From contig JBNGDI010000070.1 of NCBI GenBank assembly GCA_049975425.1, forward strand, positions 1-7,376: 7,376 nt of DNA. The letters run 5' to 3'. Below, piece by piece: positions 1-5,390 of the stretch (positions within the stretch are counted from its first letter, which is position 1; each line of letters opens with the position of its first letter). Position numbers and translations under genes: made by a program. The notes beneath the pieces were generated by a model, which was not told where the DNA came from, did no database searches, and saw only the letters and a list, made by a program, of their open reading frames with translations. The stretch is from HyVt-105 sp049975425. GTDB lineage: Bacteria > Bacteroidota > Bacteroidia > Bacteroidales > VadinHA17.

Positions 1-527
1 TTACCGCGGCTGCTGGCACGGAGTTAGCCGATGCTTATTCGTACGGTACCGTCAACCCCGGACACGTCCGGGGGTTTCTTCCCATACAAAAGCAGTTTAC
101 AACCCATAGGGCTGTCATCCTGCACGCGGCATGGCTGGGTCAGACTTGCGTCCATTGCCCAATATTCCTCACTGCTGCCTCCCGTAGGAGTCTGGTCCGT
201 GTCTCAGTACCAGTGTGGGGGATCATCCTCTCAGACCCCCTAGACATCGTTGCCTTGGTGAGCCGTTACCTCACCAACAAGCTAATGTCACGCATGCCCA
301 TCTCAAACCGCCAGAGCTTTAATCCGGCAACCATGCGATTACCGGATACTATGGGGTATTAATCCGAATTTCTTCGGGCTATCCCCCAGTTCGAGGAAGG
401 TTGCATACGCGTTACTCACCCGTTCGCCGGTCGTCAGCAGGTATTGCTACCTCTGTTACCCCTCGACTTGCATGTGTTAAGCCTACCGCTAGCGTTCATC
501 CTGAGCCAGGATCAAACTCTTCGTTGT
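1..527 (-). rRNA. rrs: 16S ribosomal RNA, 5' portion (partial)
   Basis: This is the 5' third of a small-subunit rRNA gene read on the minus strand. The universal motif AGAGTTTGATCCTGGCTCAG lies at 520 down to 501, the conserved ACTCCTACGGGAGGCAGCAG site at about 194-175, and GTGCCAGCAGCCGCGGTAA occupies 19-1, so the gene runs off the left edge near E. coli position 533. The mature 5' end is placed near 527 by alignment with the E. coli start, seven bases before AGAGTTTG, and is accurate to a few bases. The variable parts (GAACGCTAGCGG, CATGCAAGTCGAGGGG) are of Bacteroidota type and point to Bacteroidales. Open reading frames inside this stretch are spurious. Confidence 0.98.
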
Positions 528-613
528 AAAAAAAGTTCAATCTCTCTCAAGATTCATAGTAATGCTCTGGAATTAACCAGGTTACCTTTCGCACTGCTTT
601 GCCTCTTCAATCG

Positions 614-623
614 TTCAAAGAAC
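614..623 (-). promoter_or_regulatory. boxA-like element in rrn leader
   Basis: Read on the minus strand the transcribed rrn leader contains GGTTCTTTGA, about 15-25 bases after the predicted P2 start and about 90 bases before mature 16S. It resembles the boxA antitermination element (core CTTTGA/CTTTAA) bound by NusB/NusE, and a GTTCTTTGA string is common in Bacteroidota rrn leaders. The match and position are seen; the antitermination role is inferred from other bacteria. Confidence 0.5.
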
Positions 624-644
624 CGTTTATTCAAATTTGGACTG

Positions 645-680
645 CAAAGATAACACCCACATTCAATCTTTGCAAACAAA
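645..680 (-). promoter_or_regulatory. rrn promoter P2 (Bacteroidota -33/-7 type)
   Basis: On the minus strand there is TTTG at 676-673 (with a second TTTG at 680-677), a 20-base spacer, then TATCTTTG at 652-645, an exact match to the Bacteroidota -7 consensus TAnnTTTG. Transcription should start near 638, giving a leader of about 110 bases before 16S. The sequence just upstream (681-702) is a run of A/T tracts that would act as an UP element. This is the promoter nearest the 16S gene. Confidence 0.85.
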
Positions 681-730
681 AAATTAAAATTTTTAAAGAA
701 CTTTTCGCCCCATGGCGTTTAAAGCGGCTG

Positions 731-761
731 CAAATATAGACAGCATTTTCTGTTCTGCAAT
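731..761 (-). promoter_or_regulatory. rrn promoter P1 (upstream tandem promoter)
   Basis: A second promoter-like block lies 86 bases further upstream on the minus strand: ATTG at 761-758, a 19-base spacer, and TATATTTG at 738-731, an exact TAnnTTTG match. The predicted start is near 724. T-rich tracts at 775-783 and 787-794 (A-tracts on the transcribed strand's partner) lie upstream and may serve as UP-like sequence. Tandem promoters are usual for rRNA operons; use of both is inferred. Confidence 0.65.
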
Positions 762-872
762 ACCCCGCCCCCACTTTTTTTCTGTCTTTTTTTTAACCGC
801 CTCATCCTTCCGTAAATAGATTTTTAACAGCTTTTCACAATTCCCCCTCCCGCCATTCACGTAAAAAAGCAT

Positions 873-880
873 TATCTTCG
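873..880 (+). promoter_or_regulatory. possible -7 element for the 917-3550 cluster
   Basis: TATCTTCG differs from TAnnTTTG by one base and lies 36 bases before the GTG start of the glycosyltransferase. No good TTTG-like -33 box is seen at the expected 19-21 base distance, so this is a weak call. The 386-base gap between 16S and the glycosyltransferase must hold divergent promoters, and this is the best plus-strand candidate found in it. Confidence 0.3.
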
Positions 881-916
881 CCCAGCAGAGTATTATAACT
901 ATATATTGCCGGAATA

Positions 917-1654
917 GTGCACAGAAACCTGGTCATCATACCTACCTACAACGAAAAGGAAAACATCGGGAAGATCATTCCCGCAGTACTGGCACAACCC
1001 GTTCCTTTCCATGTACTGGTGGTCGACGACGGATCACCCGACGGAACGGCTTCCCTGGTTAAAGACCTTCAAAAGAAAAACCCCGGAAAAGTATTCATTA
1101 TTGAAAGACAAGAAAAAAAAGGCCTGGGAACCGCCTACATTGCAGGATTCCACTGGGGACTCGAAAGGGGGTACGATTATATCTTCGAAATGGATGCCGA
1201 TTTCTCCCATAATCCCAATGACCTTCCGCTGCTGTATCAGGCCTGTACTGAAAAAGGAGCCGATCTGGCCATCGGATCCCGGTATATCAGCGGAGTAAAT
1301 GTGGTAAACTGGCCCCTGGGAAGGGTCATCATGTCGTACCTGGCTTCCATCTACGTACGCCTTGTTACCGGAATGCACATCAAAGACACCACGGCAGGCT
1401 TCAAATGTTATTCCAGAAAAGTACTCGAAACCATCGAGCTGGACCGGATCCGGTTCAAAGGATACGCATTCCAGATCGAAATGAAATTCACAACCTGGAA
1501 ACACGGATTCCGCATGGTGGAAGTACCCATCATTTTTACCGACCGCAAATTAGGCCATTCGAAAATGAGCGGAGGAATATTCAATGAAGCCCTGTGGGGT
1601 GTCATCGCCATGAAAGTGCGCAGCTGGTTCCACAGGTACCCGAAACCATCCTGA
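917..1654 (+). CDS. polyprenol-phosphate mannosyltransferase-like family 2 glycosyltransferase
   Basis: This 245-aa GT-A glycosyltransferase resembles dolichol/polyprenol-phosphate mannose synthase (DPM1), which moves a sugar from a nucleotide donor (GDP-mannose in characterised members) onto a polyprenyl phosphate at the inner face of the membrane. Visible motifs are PTYNE (9-13), DDGSPDGT (37-44), the metal-binding DAD (93-95), GSRY (120-123), DTTAGFK (157-163), GYAFQIEM (182-189) and GHSKMS (213-218). The length fits the single-domain DPM1 form; there is no C-terminal membrane domain like that of GtrB or ArnC relatives. The start is GTG: an in-frame stop lies at 896-898, no ATG occurs before the PTYNE motif, and GTG gives the usual short N-terminus. 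The dihydroorotase begins 12 bases downstream, suggesting co-transcription. The exact donor sugar is inferred from the family. Confidence 0.93.
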   Translation: MHRNLVIIPTYNEKENIGKIIPAVLAQPVPFHVLVVDDGSPDGTASLVKDLQKKNPGKVFIIERQEKKGLGTAYIAGFHWGLERGYDYIFEMDADFSHNPNDLPLLYQACTEKGADLAIGSRYISGVNVVNWPLGRVIMSYLASIYVRLVTGMHIKDTTAGFKCYSRKVLETIELDRIRFKGYAFQIEMKFTTWKHGFRMVEVPIIFTDRKLGHSKMSGGIFNEALWGVIAMKVRSWFHRYPKPS

Positions 1655-1666
1655 CAAATCAGTCCA

Positions 1667-3010
1667 ATGCAAGAATTCATTATCCGCAACGCCCGCCTCG
1701 TAAACGAAGGTAAAAGCTTCCGGGGTCACCTGCATATCCGTAATGAGCTGATCCACCGCATCTATTCCGAAGAACTTCCCCTGGAAGTAATGCAACTTCC
1801 CTTTCTGGACGCCGGCGGCAGGTACCTGCTGCCCGGTGTGATAGACGAACATGTACATTTCAGGGAACCCGGGCTGACACATAAAGCCAACCTGTATACC
1901 GAATCGCTGGCAGCCGTTGCAGGCGGCGTTACCTCGTTTATGGATATGCCCAATACCCTTCCGCAAACTGTAACCCGGTTCCTGCTGGAAGAAAAATTCG
2001 CCATCGCTTCCGTTCGCTCCCTGGCAAATTTTTCATTTTACCTGGGCGCCACCAACGACAACCTGAAGGAAATAGTGAAAACCGACCCCCGCACCACCTG
2101 CGGGATCAAGCTTTTCCTGGGAGCCAGCACCGGAAATATGCTGGTGGATAATGAGCGGGCCCTGGCCGCCATCTTTGAACAGGCACCCTCCCTGGTAGCT
2201 GTACATGCCGAACATGAACCCACTATCAGGGAAAATATGGCCCGCTTCATCTCAAGGTTCGGTGACCGGATCCCCATGGCAATGCATGCTCAGATACGCA
2301 GCGCAGATGCCTGTATTCGTTCCACCAGCCACGCCCTGGAACTGGCTCAGCGTTACGGAACCAGACTGCACGTGCTTCACCTGTCAACTGCAGCCGAAAC
2401 AAAACTGTTCGATCCTTCTCCAGATGTGGCCGGCAAAAAATTCACCGCCGAAGTCTGCGTGCATCACCTCTGGTTTACGGAGGAAGATATTGCCGGAAAA
2501 GGGACCATGTTAAAATGGAACCCTGCCATCAAAACCCCGGCCGACCGCGAGGGACTCCTTCAGGCACTGACAGAAAACCGGCTCGATGTGGTGGCCACCG
2601 ACCATGCCCCCCATACCCGGGAAGAAAAAGCCAAACCTTACCGGGAAGCCCCTTCAGGGGGACCGATGGTACAGCATTCCCTGCCGGCCATGCTGGAACT
2701 GCACCGGCAGGGGATCATCCCGCTGGAAGAAGTAGTACGCAAAATGTGCCATGCCCCGGCCGACATGTTCCGGATCGACCGAAGGGGTTACCTGCGGGAA
2801 GGATACTATGCCGACCTGGTGCTGGTGGATCCCGACCGGCCATGGACCGTCGGTCCCGACAATATACGGTATAAATGCGGCTGGTCACCTCTTGAAGGAA
2901 CAGAGTTCAGCCATACCGTCACCCACACGTGGGTGAACGGGAACCTGGTCTACGAGAAAGGCCTGGTACATGATGAACACAAAGGAATGCGCCTTATTTT
3001 TAACCGGTAA
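1667..3010 (+). CDS. pyrC: dihydroorotase, class I (amidohydrolase superfamily)
   Basis: This 447-aa cytosolic metal-dependent amidohydrolase should cyclise carbamoyl-aspartate to dihydroorotate in de novo pyrimidine synthesis. The metal-site pattern is complete: HVHFREPG (H62, H64; the R66 region binds substrate), GIKLFLGAS with K148 as the likely carboxylated lysine, VAVHAE (H180), LHVLHLS (H235/H238), and the catalytic ATDHAPH (D312). The N-terminal beta segment (1-55) and the C-terminal part with TWVNGNLVYE form the usual composite beta-sandwich. Length is normal for class I enzymes. Allantoinase and hydantoinase are close relatives, but HVHFREPG plus the ATDHAPHTREEK segment favour dihydroorotase. 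It lies 12 bases after the glycosyltransferase and 9 bases before the lipoprotein, so it is probably expressed from a shared transcript; no other pyrimidine gene is in view. Confidence 0.93.
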   Translation: MQEFIIRNARLVNEGKSFRGHLHIRNELIHRIYSEELPLEVMQLPFLDAGGRYLLPGVIDEHVHFREPGLTHKANLYTESLAAVAGGVTSFMDMPNTLPQTVTRFLLEEKFAIASVRSLANFSFYLGATNDNLKEIVKTDPRTTCGIKLFLGASTGNMLVDNERALAAIFEQAPSLVAVHAEHEPTIRENMARFISRFGDRIPMAMHAQIRSADACIRSTSHALELAQRYGTRLHVLHLSTAAETKLFDPSPDVAGKKFTAEVCVHHLWFTEEDIAGKGTMLKWNPAIKTPADREGLLQALTENRLDVVATDHAPHTREEKAKPYREAPSGGPMVQHSLPAMLELHRQGIIPLEEVVRKMCHAPADMFRIDRRGYLREGYYADLVLVDPDRPWTVGPDNIRYKCGWSPLEGTEFSHTVTHTWVNGNLVYEKGLVHDEHKGMRLIFNR

Positions 3011-3019
3011 TAACATCCC

Positions 3020-3550
3020 ATGATGAAACAACATGCCTCTCTCCTGTTATTCTTCTTTATCACGGTATTGATCGTCACCGGCTGCCGGTCACGCTCAGGG
3101 GACACTCCGCCCCATCCCTCCGACTCTGCCATGATCATTACCAAAGTGGCAACAGAAGCCATCAGCCTGGCCCCTTCCATTACCTATGACATTACCGTGA
3201 AAAACCCCGATCCCGACGACTGGTGGACCACGGAATGCCTGAATGAACTGAAGCTGAACAAACTGGTAGACATGATTTTCGAAGCGGTTTACGAGGGAAA
3301 ACTTACACCCTGGCATTACCATGAAGAAAGGCCTATGACCGTCAAGGAAATCCGGGAACTGGAGAAAGACCCGGAATTCAGCCGTTCACGGATCGGCAAG
3401 GTACAGTTCATTGAAGACTGGCACTTCAACGAAGAAACCCTGAATTTCCAGAAAAGGGTGAAAGCCCTGATGCTGGCCTACGAACTGTACGATGCAGAGG
3501 GAAAAGTCAGAGGATACAAAGCCGCCTTTCAGGTGTTCCTGAATCCCTGA
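3020..3550 (+). CDS. predicted lipoprotein, weakly GldN-like
   Basis: A 176-aa protein with a lipoprotein signal: a hydrophobic stretch (8-20) ends in the lipobox VTGC with the acylated cysteine at 22, followed by a polar linker. The mature part has a conserved-looking core: DDWWTTECLNELKLNKLVDMI from about 66, an EGKLTPWHY segment (92-100), and FIEDWHFNEETLNFQKRV (130-147). The helix, the (S/E)GKLT segment and the EDW-F-(D/N)-E/K strand recall the GldN/PorN family of type IX secretion and gliding motility proteins, but this likeness is from memory and weak. Two adjacent ATG codons (3020, 3023) can start it. It follows the dihydroorotase by 9 bases, so it is likely the last gene of the cluster. 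No hairpin terminator is seen after it. It is probably anchored in the outer membrane facing the periplasm. Confidence 0.85.
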   Translation: MMKQHASLLLFFFITVLIVTGCRSRSGDTPPHPSDSAMIITKVATEAISLAPSITYDITVKNPDPDDWWTTECLNELKLNKLVDMIFEAVYEGKLTPWHYHEERPMTVKEIRELEKDPEFSRSRIGKVQFIEDWHFNEETLNFQKRVKALMLAYELYDAEGKVRGYKAAFQVFLNP

Positions 3551-3582
3551 TCCCACCCACTGTCCAAAAAAATGCAGGGGTT

Positions 3583-3613
3583 CTTGTCTTTCAGCCGGCG
3601 ATTCCTATTTTTG
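3583..3613 (+). promoter_or_regulatory. Bacteroidota-type promoter for the DUF2148 gene
   Basis: CTTG at 3583-3586, a 19-base spacer and TATTTTTG at 3606-3613 (an exact TAnnTTTG match) sit just before the start codon at 3633. Transcription should begin near 3620, leaving a leader of only about 13 bases with no Shine-Dalgarno sequence. This separates the gene from the upstream cluster. Confidence 0.75.
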
Positions 3614-3632
3614 TCCCAAAACAATTTGCAGT

Positions 3633-4163
3633 ATGCTCCACGAAAAAGAGATTCTGGATGATGCCCTGCGCCAGGTAGCTGAAAAAATGATCGTGGCGGC
3701 CCGCACCGCCCCAAAGGCGCGGGGAAAAAACAACCTGTTCACCGCCCTGGCCGGAAAAAAAGATATCGAAAAAATGGCCCGGAGAATGGAAGAAATCGCC
3801 CGTGAATCGGGAGAAGCCTTTTTCGCCCGCGATGCCGGCAACATCAGGCAAGCGCCCTGGGTGGTGCTGCTGGGAACACGCATCGAACCGGCCGGACTGA
3901 AAGTGTGCGGCATGTGTGGTTTTGAAAACTGCGATGAAAAACGAGAACACCCTGATCACCCCTGTGTGTTTAATACCGGCGACCTGGGCATTGCCATGGG
4001 CTCGGCCGTGAGCGTGGCCATGGACCACCGGGCCGATAACCGGATCATGTATACGGTGGGACAGGCGGCACTGGACCTGCAACTGTTTCCACCGGAGGTC
4101 AAAATCATTTATGGGATACCCCTCAGCGCAACCTCCAAGAATCCGTTTTTTGACCGGAAATAA
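3633..4163 (+). CDS. DUF2148 ferredoxin-domain protein
   Basis: This 176-aa protein matches the family of uncharacterised 'ferredoxin domain' proteins (DUF2148). Diagnostic segments are the helical N-terminus with TAPKARG (25-31), the strand WVVLLGTR (76-83), then VCGMCGFENC (91-100), and the C-terminal GDLGIAMGSAVSVAMDHRADNRIMYTVGQAA region (116-146). Cysteines 92, 95, 100 and 111 form C-x2-C-x4-C-x10-C, suited to one [4Fe-4S] cluster, although cluster binding is predicted, not proven for this protein. The GxAxGSAVSVA segment followed by RIMYTVG looks like the fold core shared with nitroreductase-like members. No signal peptide is present, so it should be cytosolic. It has its own promoter and no partner gene nearby; its function is unknown. 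Confidence 0.9.
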   Translation: MLHEKEILDDALRQVAEKMIVAARTAPKARGKNNLFTALAGKKDIEKMARRMEEIARESGEAFFARDAGNIRQAPWVVLLGTRIEPAGLKVCGMCGFENCDEKREHPDHPCVFNTGDLGIAMGSAVSVAMDHRADNRIMYTVGQAALDLQLFPPEVKIIYGIPLSATSKNPFFDRK

Positions 4164-4242
4164 ATGCCGGCAGGCAGGCAAAGTCAGGGGATGGGATCCA
4201 GGGGGTGGACTTTTATACAGTATAATCTTCTCAGAAATATTT
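4164..4242. other. intergenic start, with G/C-rich TGCCGGCAGGCAGG unit
   Basis: No gene is seen here. TGCCGGCAGGCAGG at 4165-4178 reappears with one mismatch as TGCCGCCAGGCAGG at 4313-4326, so two 14-base units flank the CGCAAAG-like array. The first 8 bases are the palindrome TGCCGGCA. A small dyad TATAC-A-GTATA lies at 4214-4224. No T-rich hairpin terminator follows the DUF2148 stop codon. Confidence 0.5.
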
Positions 4243-4244
4243 CA

Positions 4245-4280
4245 CGCAGAGACCGCTAAGAATTCGCAAAGCACGCAGAG
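4245..4280 (+). repeat. CGCAAAG-type short repeat array (4 units)
   Basis: Four 7-base units of form CGC(A/T)(A/G)AG occur at 4245 (CGCAGAG), 4254 (CGCTAAG), 4265 (CGCAAAG) and 4274 (CGCAGAG), with start-to-start steps of 9, 11 and 9 bases, close to one helical turn. A run of eight T residues follows. Similar CGCAAAG/CGCAGAG strings are scattered in intergenic regions of environmental Bacteroidota, often beside GxxExxY-type proteins as I recall; no such gene is visible here. It may be a relic of such a locus. Confidence 0.6.
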
Positions 4281-4354
4281 TTTTTTTTGTGGCACGCGTC
4301 CGGAGACCTGTCTGCCGCCAGGCAGGTACGCACTAGTTTGTTAGAACATATGTG

Positions 4355-4362
4355 CAAATATA
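4355..4362 (-). promoter_or_regulatory. leftward -7 box (TATATTTG)
   Basis: On the minus strand TATATTTG is an exact match to the Bacteroidota -7 consensus, but no TTTG-like box lies 19-21 bases upstream. If active it would start leftward transcription near 4348, through the CGCAAAG-like array toward the 3' end of the DUF2148 gene. No convincing protein is encoded in that direction, so any product would be a small or antisense RNA. Confidence 0.3.
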
Positions 4363-4368
4363 AGGATC

Positions 4369-4600
4369 GGCCTCTGAGGCTTTTATTTGAAAAACAAGAA
4401 AGGGAAATGGTGGGCAGGCCCGAGCAGCGGTCCTGTTTGAGGACCTGACAAGCGCAGCGCAGTCAGGAACGAGTTTGGACCGCGGCAGGCGGTTTACCTG
4501 ACGTAGTTTTTCCATAAAAACATCAGCAGCCGGGGCGTTTTTACTTACTTTTTTCGCCCGGGAAAAAAGTAAGTCGCTCCGCACAGGGAGCGGAGTGAAA
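4369..4600. repeat. hairpin-rich non-coding element, probable interspersed repeat
   Basis: A chain of dyads fills this stretch: GCCTC/GAGGC (4370-4380), GGTCCT/AGGACC (4429-4434 with 4440-4445), CCTGAC/GTCAGG (4444-4449 with 4462-4467, overlapping the previous one by two bases, so the two compete), ACCGC/GCGGT (4479-4483 with 4489-4493), a perfect 13-bp stem with a six-base loop (4543-4555 with 4562-4574), and CGCTCC/GGAGCG (4575-4580 with 4587-4592). No reading frame looks coding. The style, with CCGGGGCGTTTTTACTTACT followed by a long T/A hairpin, recalls repeats I know from other environmental Bacteroidetes genomes. Whether it acts as RNA or as DNA cannot be told from one copy. Confidence 0.55.
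4543..4574. terminator. 13-bp T/A hairpin, possible bidirectional terminator
   Basis: Arms 4543-4555 (ACTTACTTTTTTC) and 4562-4574 (GAAAAAAGTAAGT) pair perfectly around the loop GCCCGG. The stem is A/T-rich rather than G/C-rich and has no separate U-tract, so it is not a canonical intrinsic terminator. Its place between the DUF2148 gene and the next operon would suit a transcription barrier, but it may equally be a structural part of the surrounding repeat. Confidence 0.35.
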
Positions 4601-4664
4601 CAGTGGCCTGAGGGAGGGAGAAGAATACATCATCACAAAAAAAGTCAATAAATATTTGGAAATT

Positions 4665-4705
4665 ATGTTATATATTTCTAACATTATGTTAGATTTATAT
4701 AACAT
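4665..4705. promoter_or_regulatory. tandem operator: two ATGTTA-N8-TAACAT dyads
   Basis: Two 20-bp dyads lie side by side at 4665-4684 and 4686-4705, each being ATGTTA-N8-TAACAT, with one base between them. Their starts are 21 bp apart, two helical turns, so two repressor dimers would sit on the same DNA face. The whole 41-bp block is also a near-perfect palindrome centred on 4685, broken only by TT opposite TT. It ends five bases before the start codon at 4711. A TTTG at 4655-4658 and imperfect -7 boxes (TATATTTC at 4671, TAGATTTA at 4690) put the promoter inside or beside the dyads. The likely ligand is the HTH protein encoded at 5102, giving autorepression of the operon; that link is inferred. 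Confidence 0.8.
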
Positions 4706-4710
4706 TCGCC

Positions 4711-5109
4711 ATGAAAAAAACCATTGTAATGTTCGTTATTGCCGCCCTGGTCATTGTTTCCATCCTGGTATGGATACTCCAGGCAGAATTCACCTGGGAC
4801 ACACAGGAGATCCTGATGGTGGGCGGGGTGGTCATCATCGTCGGGTTCGCCCTTTTTGCGGGCATCACCCGGCTACGCAGCAACCTGAGAAAGGAACCGG
4901 CAGAGGATGAGTTCTCAAAGAAGATCATGACCCGCGCCTCCTCCCTTTCCTACTACATCTCCATTTACCTCTGGCTCCTCCTGATGTACCTCAGCGACAA
5001 AACCAGTATGGAATGCCATACCCTGATAGGGGCAGGCATCATGGGCATGGCCCTGGTATTTTTCTTTTCCTGGATAGGTGTAAAATTCCTTGGGACAGGC
5101 AATGAATAA
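4711..5109 (+). CDS. small four-helix membrane protein paired with HTH regulator (DUF2178-like)
   Basis: This 132-aa inner-membrane protein has four predicted helices at about 4-23, 34-53, 78-95 and 104-126, with almost no soluble domain. Between helices 2 and 3 lies a charged loop with R54, R56, R60 and K61 followed by DEFSKKIMTRAS (66-77). This DE-x-x-x-x-I-x-x-(K/R)-A pattern before an aromatic third helix (YYISIYLWLLLMYL) is what I know from DUF2178/DUF3796-type proteins that travel with YozG-like regulators. By the positive-inside rule this loop should be cytoplasmic, where it could touch the repressor. The gene starts at the ATG six bases after the tandem operator and overlaps the HTH gene by eight bases, implying coupled translation. 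Its biochemical role is unknown; sensing or sequestering the repressor, as proposed for CylR1, is inference. Confidence 0.85.
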   Translation: MKKTIVMFVIAALVIVSILVWILQAEFTWDTQEILMVGGVVIIVGFALFAGITRLRSNLRKEPAEDEFSKKIMTRASSLSYYISIYLWLLLMYLSDKTSMECHTLIGAGIMGMALVFFFSWIGVKFLGTGNE

Positions 5110-5302
5110 CCGCATTAAAGAACTGCGGGCCCGCCATAACCTTTCCCAGCTGGAACTTGCGCAAAAGGTTGGGGTGAGAAGGGAAACCATCGTATTCCTG
5201 GAAAAAGGGAAGTACAACCCGTCGCTCAGGCTGGCACACGACATTGCCCGGATATTCGGCCTTTCCATCGAGGAAGTTTTCCTTTTTCAGGAAGATGAAT
5301 GA
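5102..5302 (+). CDS. CylR2/YozG-like XRE-family HTH repressor
   Basis: A 66-aa one-domain DNA-binding protein. The helix-turn-helix is plain: LSQLELAQKVGV (14-25) then RRETIVFLEKGKYNPSLRLAHDIARIFGL (26-54), followed by IEEVFLF (57-62). The KYNPSL segment and total length match the CylR2/YozG type, which bind short inverted repeats as dimers through a C-terminal beta strand. An in-frame TTG at 5090 would add four residues (MGQA), but ATG at 5102 gives the normal family length and a typical start, MNNRIKELR. It overlaps the stop of the membrane-protein gene (TAA at 5107-5109) by eight bases. The predicted target is the double dyad at 4665-4705, making the pair self-controlled. What signal releases the repressor, and whether it has other targets, cannot be seen. 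Confidence 0.92.
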   Translation: MNNRIKELRARHNLSQLELAQKVGVRRETIVFLEKGKYNPSLRLAHDIARIFGLSIEEVFLFQEDE

Positions 5303-5311
5303 AAAGATCAT

Positions 5312-5319
5312 TATCTTTG
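5312..5319 (+). promoter_or_regulatory. -7 element for the SPOR lipoprotein gene
   Basis: TATCTTTG is an exact match to the Bacteroidota -7 consensus, 10 bases after the HTH stop codon. A clear TTTG -33 box is lacking; only the T-run at 5283-5287 is nearby at a longer spacing. Transcription would start near 5326, giving a leader of about 65 bases before the ATG at 5391. Confidence 0.55.
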
Positions 5320-5390
5320 TCATGTCCGGAAAAACAACGAATGAAAATATTTGTACCTGTTTTTCGTTATTCTGTCAAAGAAGATACTTC

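Noticed and set aside
31..653. Small open frames at 31-243 and 444-653 on the plus strand
   Set aside because: They lie in the antisense of 16S rRNA and its leader.
3591..4181. A 196-codon minus-strand open frame opposite the DUF2148 gene
   Set aside because: The plus-strand frame carries clear family motifs and a promoter; the antisense frame shows only His/Phe/Gly-rich translation.
4245..4280. CRISPR or tRNA remnant in the CGCAAAG-like array
   Set aside because: Units are seven bases with spacers of two to four bases, and no cloverleaf can be drawn.
4333..4584. An 83-codon minus-strand open frame across the hairpin-rich element
   Set aside because: It runs through five dyads, has no ribosome binding site or recognisable domain, and is better explained as chance reading through a repeat. 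Similar frames may be annotated as hypothetical proteins in other genomes.
5244..5390. N-terminal extension of the SPOR lipoprotein to an upstream ATG
   Set aside because: It would overlap the HTH gene and bury the lipoprotein signal peptide, which begins cleanly at 5391.
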